This document shows, one piece after another, positions 1 to 5,764 of a DNA stretch of 5,764 bases. The notes beneath the pieces were generated by a model, which did not search any database, was not told where the DNA came from, and worked only from the letters and a program-made list of their open reading frames with translations. Origin of the DNA: an uncultured Bacteroidota bacterium (GTDB lineage: Bacteria; Bacteroidota; Bacteroidia; Chitinophagales; Chitinophagaceae). Made by a program: the position numbers and the translations under genes. The DNA is taken from positions 1 through 5,764 of the forward strand of contig CAMPKR010000172.1 in NCBI GenBank assembly GCA_946887345.1. The letters run 5' to 3'. The first letter of the stretch is position 1; every line of letters starts with the position of its first letter.

Positions 1-46
1 AATAATAAAAAGGCTCAATTGTGACACTTTCGATCACGGGACTGTC

Positions 47-60
47 AGGAATAAATTCCT
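47..60. promoter_or_regulatory. 14-bp palindrome upstream of the cluster, candidate operator
   Basis: The sequence AGGAATAAATTCCT has perfect 6-bp arms (AGGAAT / ATTCCT) around a central AA. It lies about 80 bp upstream of the first start codon and about 18 bp upstream of the candidate promoter. The position suits a repressor or activator site. It does not resemble a classical Fur box (alternating GATAAT units), and I cannot assign a regulator. A 14-bp AT-rich palindrome can also arise by chance. Confidence 0.25.
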
Positions 61-78
61 TCTGAACTTTTTCCCGAT

Positions 79-114
79 TTTGAAAAGCAAGTTTCCAGCG
101 CGGCCATAGTTTCG
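79..114 (+). promoter_or_regulatory. Possible Bacteroidota-type promoter for the cluster
   Basis: TTTG at 79-82 could be the -33 element. TAGTTTCG at 107-114 matches the -7 consensus TAnnTTTG at all but one position. The 24-bp gap is slightly longer than the usual spacing for this promoter class, so the match is weak. It would start transcription roughly 15-20 bases before the start codon at 139. No better candidate is visible between 1 and 138. Confidence 0.25.
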
Positions 115-138
115 CGGCTTCAAAGGAATATCCACTAT

Positions 139-1299
139 ATGCATAAGAAACTTGTACTTTCACTCGCGGCAGCCACTTTGCTGTTCGCATCATGTAAAAA
201 AGATCCAGTAGAACCAGTAACTCCACCGACTCCGATGGAGATACCCTACGACGGTTTAACATCTACTACCAGCTATATTACCACCTTCAAAGGCGACGAC
301 GGAAATACGTCGGTAGATTTTTCGGGTCAATCCACCCGCATAGCAATGCTGAAGGAACTGGATGCTCATATGAAATCGTGGACAACCGGTACTGTAGATG
401 CGAACAAGCTGAAGAATATGTTCGCTAATACGAACAGTCCGTTCGCAAATGCTGACCTGAACGCTGCCACAGACAAGACGATCATCTCCAAAACAGCAGT
501 TTCTTTCTCGGCTGTAGACGCTGAGACTGAGCGCAACCGCTTTAAATCATTCTTTGATGCACAGGCAACAGCCAGCTTATCCCGCCTTGATTCTGCTTAT
601 GAGGGTCATGCCGGTAAACTGGGCAACTACCTGGTAAACGAAAAAGGCTTTGAATATGCACAATTCGTTCAAAAAGGAATGATGGGTGCGCTGATGCTGG
701 ACCAGATAAGCAATGTGTACCTGGGTACAGACAAACAAGCAGCTGACAACTCTGTTATCGTTAGCGGCAAGAACTATACACAACTGGAACACCACTGGGA
801 TGAAGCTTATGGCTACCTGACATCGAACGCGTACTTTCCGATGAAGGACCCCAATGACGCAACCAAGTGGCTGGAATCCTTCCTGGGTAGCTATGTGCGC
901 CAGGTGGGCGATCCGACACTGGTATATATGGCTTTCCTGAAAGGCCGTGCTGCTATCGTGAACAAAGACGATGCTACGCGCAATGCGCAGATAGAATATA
1001 TCCGCACTACACTGGAAAAAGCAGTAGCAACTATTTGTATCAGCTACCTGAACAAGGCAAACGACGCTACTACTAATGCTGCACGTTTCCACGCACTGAG
1101 TGAAGCAACAGGATTCCTGTACTCACTGCGCTTCGCTTACAATGCAAAAGTAAACGCTACGAAGTCGAACCAACTGATGGATCAACTCATGAATAAGCCA
1201 GGTGGCTTCTGGGATCTGACAATTGCTGATATTGATGCAGTTCGTGAGGAAATAGCTACGGCAACAGGTATTGATAAGGAAACTTATGTTAACCACTAA
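139..1299 (+). CDS. DUF4856-family lipoprotein, probable iron-uptake accessory protein
   Basis: A 386-residue exported lipoprotein. Residues 1-18 form a signal peptide with basic start (HKK) and hydrophobic core; Cys19 in LLFASC is the lipidation site, followed by KKDP and a Pro-rich linker (about 24-36). The rest resembles the DUF4856 family of Bacteroidota: FSGQSTR (61-67), a central block with KGFEYAQFVQKGMMGALMLD (169-188), GKNYTQLEHHWDEAYGY (210-226), FHALSEATGF (317-326) and a C-terminal WDLT (358-361). Length fits the family. The biochemical role is unknown. HxxE at 219-222 (HWDE) and H318/E322 are possible metal ligands, by analogy to imelysin; this is inference. ATG139 is the only in-frame ATG after the stop at 52-54, and AGGAA (124-128) lies 10 bases upstream. 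Translation ends with tandem stops (TAA TAG). The next gene encodes an imelysin-like lipoprotein, which supports a role in iron handling at the envelope. Confidence 0.88.
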   Translation: MHKKLVLSLAAATLLFASCKKDPVEPVTPPTPMEIPYDGLTSTTSYITTFKGDDGNTSVDFSGQSTRIAMLKELDAHMKSWTTGTVDANKLKNMFANTNSPFANADLNAATDKTIISKTAVSFSAVDAETERNRFKSFFDAQATASLSRLDSAYEGHAGKLGNYLVNEKGFEYAQFVQKGMMGALMLDQISNVYLGTDKQAADNSVIVSGKNYTQLEHHWDEAYGYLTSNAYFPMKDPNDATKWLESFLGSYVRQVGDPTLVYMAFLKGRAAIVNKDDATRNAQIEYIRTTLEKAVATICISYLNKANDATTNAARFHALSEATGFLYSLRFAYNAKVNATKSNQLMDQLMNKPGGFWDLTIADIDAVREEIATATGIDKETYVNH

Positions 1300-1322
1300 T
1301 AGTAAAGAAGAATAGACTATAC

Positions 1323-1355
1323 GCGGAAGCGGCTGCCTGAAACAGCCGCTTCCGC
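1323..1355 (+). promoter_or_regulatory. Perfect 13-bp intercistronic stem-loop
   Basis: GCGGAAGCGGCTG (1323-1335) and CAGCCGCTTCCGC (1343-1355) are exact inverted repeats around a 7-base loop, CCTGAAA. The stem is GC-rich and very stable. It sits between the DUF4856 and imelysin-like genes and ends 16 bases before the second start codon. The 3' side reads CACAAAAAAG, so there is no U-tract and it is not a standard intrinsic terminator; the minus strand has no T-tract after the stem either. It could attenuate transcription, protect the upstream mRNA from 3' exonucleases, or set different levels for the two lipoproteins. Confidence 0.65.
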
Positions 1356-1371
1356 CACAAAAAAGAACAGG

Positions 1372-2502
1372 ATGAAAAAGGGCTTGAAAATAGCGGGATT
1401 GGCCGCGATTTGTGCTGTTTTGGTGCTTGTTGCCTGTAAAAAGAAAACAACAGACCCAAATGCGAACAATAATAGCTATGACCGTGGCGCTATGCTGGCA
1501 AATTATGCAGACAACTATATAGTGCCTGCCTATACGCAGATGAGTAATGTTCTGAATGTACTTAAGACAAATACTGATACATTTGCAGCTGCGCCTGATG
1601 CAGCAAAACTATCTTCGCTGCAAGCGACATGGCAGACAGCATACAAGATATGGCAGCATGTAGAAATGTTTGAATTCGGGCCGGACCAGGCAACTGCGCT
1701 TAGAATGTATATGAACATATACCCGGTTTCTGTAAACAAGATCAACAGCAACATAACCACCGGCACTTACAACCTGGATCAGTTCGGCAATACGGATGCG
1801 CAGGGCTTTCCTGCATTGGATTACCTGTTGAACGGCCTTGCAGGCAATAACACCGCAATACTAGCATTTTACACTAGCGATGGGCAAGCAGCCAACCGCA
1901 AACAATACCTACAGGCAATAGTGAATAAAATGAATGAAAAGATAGCTGCGGTACGGGATGCGTGGACCGGCGACTACCGGAATACATTTGTAGCTGCTAC
2001 AGGTACAGATGTGAGCAGTAGTCTTTCGCTGATGACGAACGCATTTGTGCTGCACTATGAGCGATACCTGCGTGGAGGAAAGATAGGATTGCCTGTGGGT
2101 GCCATGACCGGCACCGCCGCTCCTCAACTCACGGAAGCTTATTACAGTCCAGAACTTTCAAAGGACCTTGCACTGGAAGGATTGGAAGCAATTAACGGCA
2201 TTTATGAAGGGAAGAACTTTGACGGCACTGCTAATGGAAGTGGTTTTAAAGATTACCTGGGTGCAATAGGCACGAAGGATGAAAACGACAAACCAATGGC
2301 TGACCTGATAACTGAAGAACTGGCACAAGCGACGACAGCACTTTCAGGGCTGACAACAACGATAAAGGACGGCGTGGTGAATGACCGACCGACGGTACTT
2401 AGTATCTATCAAGAGATACAACAAGTGGTGCCTCTCTTTAAAGTTGACATGGTATCGGCCTTTGGAATCTCGATCACATATGTAGATAACGACGGCGACT
2501 AA
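1372..2502 (+). CDS. Imelysin-family (M75-like) lipoprotein, periplasmic iron-uptake protein
   Basis: A 376-residue lipoprotein with a clear signal: basic MKKGLK, hydrophobic core, and lipobox LVAC with Cys22, then KKK. The mature part matches the imelysin / peptidase M75-like family, all-helical proteins tied to bacterial iron uptake. Recognisable blocks are W87..AY..W94..VE98 with EFGP (101-104), GFPALDYLLNG (145-155), NAFVLHYERYLRGGKIGLP (223-241), a second-half LEGLEAINGIYEG (269-280) and the C-terminal SAFGISITYVDNDGD (362-376). The GxHxxE motif of canonical imelysins reads G-F-P-A-L-D (145-150), so the His is Pro and the Glu is Asp; peptidase activity is therefore unlikely and a binding role more plausible. 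The start follows an A-rich stretch (1357-1366) rather than a good Shine-Dalgarno site. The HTTM gene begins 4 bp after the stop, indicating cotranscription and likely coupled translation. Confidence 0.92.
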   Translation: MKKGLKIAGLAAICAVLVLVACKKKTTDPNANNNSYDRGAMLANYADNYIVPAYTQMSNVLNVLKTNTDTFAAAPDAAKLSSLQATWQTAYKIWQHVEMFEFGPDQATALRMYMNIYPVSVNKINSNITTGTYNLDQFGNTDAQGFPALDYLLNGLAGNNTAILAFYTSDGQAANRKQYLQAIVNKMNEKIAAVRDAWTGDYRNTFVAATGTDVSSSLSLMTNAFVLHYERYLRGGKIGLPVGAMTGTAAPQLTEAYYSPELSKDLALEGLEAINGIYEGKNFDGTANGSGFKDYLGAIGTKDENDKPMADLITEELAQATTALSGLTTTIKDGVVNDRPTVLSIYQEIQQVVPLFKVDMVSAFGISITYVDNDGD

Positions 2503-2506
2503 TGGA

Positions 2507-3880
2507 ATGAGCGCGCTAAGCAACATATATTCTAAAGAACACCTGGGGAGGCCAATATATTCGGCTTCCTTAGCTGTTTTTAGACTGGTGTTTGGATTGA
2601 TGCTTTTGGGTAGTACCTTACGCTTTTGGGCGAAGGGCTGGATAGAAGAGCTGTATATAAAACCTAACTTCTTTTTTAAATACTACGGCTTTGAATGGGT
2701 ACAGCCTTGGGGTGAATATACCTATGTGCTTTTCTTTATCATGGGTCTGAGTGCGCTGATGTTTGCGCTGGGGCTTTTTTACAGATGGGCATCTGTGATA
2801 CTCTTTCTAAGCTTCACCTATGTAGAACTGCTGGACAAGACCAACTATCTGAACCACTATTATTTCGTGAGCCTGGTGCTCTTCCTGATGATCTGGCTGC
2901 CTGCAAACGCAAACCTTTCGCTCGATGCCGTGAGGAAACCGGAACTTTTGAAGAGACATGTGCCGCTCTGGACCACGGGTAGCATCAGGCTGTTGCTGGG
3001 ACTGGTGTATTTCTTTGCAGGACTGGCAAAGCTGAATAGCGACTGGCTGGTAGACGCTATGCCCCTGCGCATATGGCTACCTGCCAAGAACGACCTCCCA
3101 CTGATAGGACCGATGTTAAACAAATTGTGGATAGCGTACTTTTTCAGCTGGTTCGGAGCGATATATGACCTTACAATAGCTTTTTTCCTGCTGAACAGGA
3201 AGACAAGGCCATTTGCCTATGTAACAGTGATAGTTTTCCATGTGATGACCTGGATACTATTCCCTATAGGGGTTTTCCCCTTTGTGATGATCGCATCGAC
3301 CTTGATATTCTTCGATTCGGACACCGTGGACCGGATACTGCAGAAAAGTAAAAACTATTTGACAAAACTGCCGGTGGCAAAGGCCTATAACATGTATATC
3401 TTTGCGCCGCTACAGCAGCGCATTACTGCGGTGTTGTTCGCGATGTTCTTTGCAATACAGATCGTAACGCCGTGGCGCTACCTAATGATGCCCGGGGAGC
3501 TTTTCTGGACAGAGGAAGGATTCCGATTCTCCTGGCGGGTAATGCTGATAGAAAAAATGGGTTACGCCCAGTTTTTAGTGAAGGAAGGAAAGACAGGAGA
3601 AAGAGTGGCGGTTAACAATAATGATTTCCTGACCAAGAACCAGGAAAAAATGATGGCAACTCAGGCAGACTTTATAGTGCAGTATGCCCATATGCTAAAA
3701 CAGCACTACTTGCAGAAAGGCATGCAAGACCCGGAAGTATACGCCACTATTTACGTAACACTAAATGGCAGAAGGAGCACGTTGTATACAGACACCTCGG
3801 TGAACCTGGCAGAGGAATACGATTCGTTCGCACACAAAAACTGGATCACGGCTTTCCGTGGGAATATATATGGCTTATAA
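2507..3880 (+). CDS. HTTM-domain membrane protein, homologue of vitamin K-dependent gamma-carboxylase
   Basis: A 457-residue inner-membrane protein with eight or nine hydrophobic stretches, roughly at 21-40, 71-92, 94-108, 116-132, 158-175, 206-229, 236-252, 254-270 and 304-321, then a hydrophilic C-terminal domain (about 328-457). It resembles eukaryotic GGCX, which uses reduced vitamin K to carboxylate Glu. From remembered GGCX sequence, matching blocks are LNHYYF (115-120; N116/H117 against N159/H160), HVPLW (151-155), YFFAGLAKLNSDWL (168-181; K175 against the catalytic base K218), VFHVM with IGVFPFVMIAS (243-264), GFRFSW (338-343), EGKTGE (360-365) and DPEVYATIYVTLNGR (408-422). It ends about where GGCX continues into its long C-terminal region, so substrate recognition must differ. 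Activity and substrate are unknown; bacterial relatives may have altered chemistry. Menaquinol, the usual Bacteroidota quinone, could be the cofactor. ATG2507 fits the family's N-terminus; the upstream ATG2502 stops after two codons. Confidence 0.9.
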   Translation: MSALSNIYSKEHLGRPIYSASLAVFRLVFGLMLLGSTLRFWAKGWIEELYIKPNFFFKYYGFEWVQPWGEYTYVLFFIMGLSALMFALGLFYRWASVILFLSFTYVELLDKTNYLNHYYFVSLVLFLMIWLPANANLSLDAVRKPELLKRHVPLWTTGSIRLLLGLVYFFAGLAKLNSDWLVDAMPLRIWLPAKNDLPLIGPMLNKLWIAYFFSWFGAIYDLTIAFFLLNRKTRPFAYVTVIVFHVMTWILFPIGVFPFVMIASTLIFFDSDTVDRILQKSKNYLTKLPVAKAYNMYIFAPLQQRITAVLFAMFFAIQIVTPWRYLMMPGELFWTEEGFRFSWRVMLIEKMGYAQFLVKEGKTGERVAVNNNDFLTKNQEKMMATQADFIVQYAHMLKQHYLQKGMQDPEVYATIYVTLNGRRSTLYTDTSVNLAEEYDSFAHKNWITAFRGNIYGL

Positions 3881-5764
3881 GTACCGTTTACTCTTTATTG
3901 CTTCATTGTTAGCTCTTTCAGCAGCGGCGCAGGACAGCACGCGCCGCATGAAAGAAGTAGAGGTGCGCGACAAGAAGACCAACTTTGGCCATATGAACCA
4001 GGTGGAAGGAATGAAACACGGAGCGGGTAAAAAGACGGACGTGAAAAATGTAGAACAACAAACCGTGAACAAGGCGACCAACAATACCCGCCAGGTATAT
4101 GCAAAGGTTGCAGGCCTGAACATCTTTGAGAATGACGGATCGGGACTGCAACTGAGTATAGGTGGCCGGGGGCTGGACCCAAACAGGACATCAAACTTCA
4201 ACGTTCGCCAGAACGGCTATGATATAAGTGCGGATGCACTGGGTTATCCTGAAAGCTACTATACTCCCCCTACTGAAGCACTAAGCAAAATAGAGATCAT
4301 TAAAGGAGCGGCAAGTTTACAATACGGAACTCAATTCGGCGGCCTGCTGAACTTTGAGATGAAGCAGCCTGAAGATGGCAAGAAAAAATTCGGGATAGAG
4401 AGCAGGCAGACGTTGGGATCATGGGGCTTCTTTGGAAGCTATAACAGCATAGGCGGAACCGTAGGCAAGGTGAGCTACTTTGCTTATACCCAATACAAAC
4501 GAGGAAATGGCTGGAGGCCTAACAGCCATTTCGAAAGTCTGAATGTGTATGCTGATATGCACTACCATATCAGCGAGAAGCATATGCTGGGTGTAGAGTA
4601 TACACACCTCAACTACCTGTCTCAACAGCCTGGCGGGCTTGATGATAAAATGTTCGAGACAGACCCGAGGCAGAGCAACAGGGCACGTAACTGGTTCGCA
4701 GTGAACTGGAACCTGCTGGATGTGGAATGGGACTATCGTATCTCCCCACGCAGCAGGATACAAACAAGGGCATATGGATTAATGGCGTCCAGGGATGCGA
4801 TAGGATTTGTTGAGAACAGGCCCTCACAGCAAGATAACGATGGAGACAGAAGGCTGCTAACAGGTAACTTCCAAAACCTGGCAATGGAGTCCAGGTTCCT
4901 GCACAACTACAACGTTGGAAAAAACCTGCAAACATTGCTGACTGGCATACGTGTTTACAGTGGCCATAGCACAAGTCAATATGGCTTTGTAAACAACGGC
5001 AGCGGCCCAAATTTTAAATTTGTGGATGAGGGTTCAGAGATACTTGCCGATTATGCTTTTCCAAACCTTAACCTTGCCTGGTTCGCAGAGCACATCATAC
5101 GATTGAACAGCAAGTGGCATATAACTCCAGGTGTACGTGTAGAGCATATACGCACACGAGCTTCCGGATACTATCACAACCGAGTGCTGGACCTTCGTGA
5201 TAGCGTTATAAGCGACGTAGTAGTGAAAGACCAACGAATTTTGCCAAGAACATTTGTAATAGGAGGCCTCGGTAGCGGATATAGGTTCAATTCAAGGCTG
5301 GAGGCATACGGTAATATCTCGCAGAACTACCGCTCTGTGACATTCAGCGACATGTTGATAACAAATCCATCACTTGATATTGACCCCAACCTCAGTGACG
5401 AAAAAGGCTGGAGTGGTGATCTCGGGATACGGGGCAATGCACAAGACCTGTTCCGCTTTGATGCGAACGTGTTTTACCTGTACTATGGCAACAGGATAGG
5501 TGAGTATTTCTACAAGAAGCCCAATGCGCAGGTAGTACGTAAGCGAGGTAATGTGGGGGTTGCACAGATATATGGCCTGGAATCCTTTATGGAACTGGAT
5601 GTACTGAAGCTATTGAAAAGCAACAAGAACTTCGGAATAACTGTCTATAACAATCTTTCTCTCACTTCGGCTACTTACACCAAGAGCCCAATAAAGAACA
5701 TAGAAGGTAAAAGTGTCGAGTATGTTCCTTTCATGAATTGGAAAGCGGGTGTACAGGCTAACTA
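3870..5764 (+). CDS. FecA-like TonB-dependent outer-membrane receptor, 3' end outside window
   Basis: An uninterrupted frame of 631 codons running off the right edge. Residues 1-20 form a signal peptide (core LLFIASLLALS, probable cleavage after AAA, before QDS). MKEVEVRD (27-34) is a TonB-box-like segment. The plug domain follows at about 45-167: VEGMKHGAGKKTDV (45-58), VAGLNIFENDGSG (80-92), GGRGLDPNR (98-106), NVRQNGYDIS (111-120), YPESYYTPP (126-134) and IKGAASLQYGTQFGGLLNF (144-162), which matches the RGAGSVRYGPQNVGGVINF region of E. coli FecA. The remainder looks like a beta-barrel rich in aromatics and without Cys. It lacks the carboxypeptidase-like N-terminal extension of SusC proteins and the FecA signalling domain, so no sigma-factor signalling is expected. 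Ferric citrate or another ferric chelate is a likely ligand, but specificity is not readable. The start overlaps the HTTM gene by 11 bp, with GGGAA at 3860-3864. Probably 100-150 residues are missing. Confidence 0.93.
   Translation, partial: MAYKYRLLFIASLLALSAAAQDSTRRMKEVEVRDKKTNFGHMNQVEGMKHGAGKKTDVKNVEQQTVNKATNNTRQVYAKVAGLNIFENDGSGLQLSIGGRGLDPNRTSNFNVRQNGYDISADALGYPESYYTPPTEALSKIEIIKGAASLQYGTQFGGLLNFEMKQPEDGKKKFGIESRQTLGSWGFFGSYNSIGGTVGKVSYFAYTQYKRGNGWRPNSHFESLNVYADMHYHISEKHMLGVEYTHLNYLSQQPGGLDDKMFETDPRQSNRARNWFAVNWNLLDVEWDYRISPRSRIQTRAYGLMASRDAIGFVENRPSQQDNDGDRRLLTGNFQNLAMESRFLHNYNVGKNLQTLLTGIRVYSGHSTSQYGFVNNGSGPNFKFVDEGSEILADYAFPNLNLAWFAEHIIRLNSKWHITPGVRVEHIRTRASGYYHNRVLDLRDSVISDVVVKDQRILPRTFVIGGLGSGYRFNSRLEAYGNISQNYRSVTFSDMLITNPSLDIDPNLSDEKGWSGDLGIRGNAQDLFRFDANVFYLYYGNRIGEYFYKKPNAQVVRKRGNVGVAQIYGLESFMELDVLKLLKSNKNFGITVYNNLSLTSATYTKSPIKNIEGKSVEYVPFMNWKAGVQAN

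Noticed and set aside
20..38. GTGA-N9-TCAC imperfect inverted repeat resembling a CRP-type site
   Set aside because: The half-sites are only 4 bp and the spacing is wrong for a CRP box, so chance is the simpler explanation.
2..109. Plus-strand frame open from the left edge to a TAG at 107-109, possible tail of an upstream gene
   Set aside because: Only 35 codons, with no recognisable motif, and it competes with the open minus-strand frame over the same bases; not enough to call a gene.
577..1092. 171-codon minus-strand frame inside the DUF4856 gene
   Set aside because: It is antisense to a well-supported coding sequence, its product is rich in Cys, His and Val with no recognisable family, and no start signal is seen.
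1323..1355. Calling the 13-bp stem-loop an intrinsic terminator that splits the cluster into two transcripts
   Set aside because: No U-tract follows on either strand, and no promoter is visible between the stem and the start codon at 1372.
3875..4201. Minus-strand frames of up to 108 codons opposite the receptor plug domain
   Set aside because: The + strand here encodes conserved FecA plug motifs, and the minus-strand products look like noise.
4419..5010. Overlapping minus-strand frames of 114 and 133 codons inside the receptor gene
   Set aside because: Both are antisense to clear beta-barrel coding sequence, have Cys-rich odd compositions, and match no family I recognise.

Overview
The window is one co-directional cluster on the + strand with four genes: a DUF4856-type lipoprotein, an imelysin-family (M75-like) lipoprotein, a multi-pass membrane protein of the HTTM / vitamin K-dependent gamma-carboxylase family, and the first ~630 residues of a FecA-like TonB-dependent outer-membrane receptor that runs off the right edge. 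The host is almost certainly a member of the Bacteroidota, probably near the Chitinophagaceae. The reasons are the DUF4856 family itself, lipoprotein signals of the form ...C-K-K, weak or absent Shine-Dalgarno sites with A/T-rich start contexts, and the Bacteroidota style of the FecA plug domain (ENDGSG, RGL, NVRQNGYDIS). I cannot name the genus.

Layout. Positions 1-138 are a leader with no secure gene. It holds a 14-bp palindrome (47-60), a weak match to the Bacteroidota promoter consensus (79-114), and an open but doubtful minus-strand frame that leaves the left edge. The DUF4856 lipoprotein follows (139-1299). A 72-bp gap carries a perfect 13-bp stem-loop (1323-1355) just before the imelysin-like lipoprotein (1372-2502). 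Only 4 bp separate that gene from the HTTM gene (2507-3880), whose last 11 bp overlap the start of the receptor gene (3870 to beyond 5764). The last three genes are therefore very likely one translationally coupled unit. The first probably shares its transcript but has a regulatory hairpin at the junction.

How the genes may work together. The receptor would bring a ferric complex (citrate-like or another siderophore; specificity is not readable) across the outer membrane. The two lipoproteins, both with candidate His/Glu or Asp metal-ligand motifs, would bind or hand over iron at the cell envelope. The HTTM protein keeps the residues corresponding to the catalytic centre of human GGCX (Asn-His, and the Lys in AGLAKL) plus much of its lumenal domain, so it may be a real menaquinol-dependent enzyme rather than a worn-out relative. 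Its position between a secreted metal-binding lipoprotein and an iron receptor suggests that it modifies one of its neighbours, possibly by turning Glu into gamma-carboxyglutamate. This is the most interesting hypothesis in the window and is inference, not something the sequence proves.
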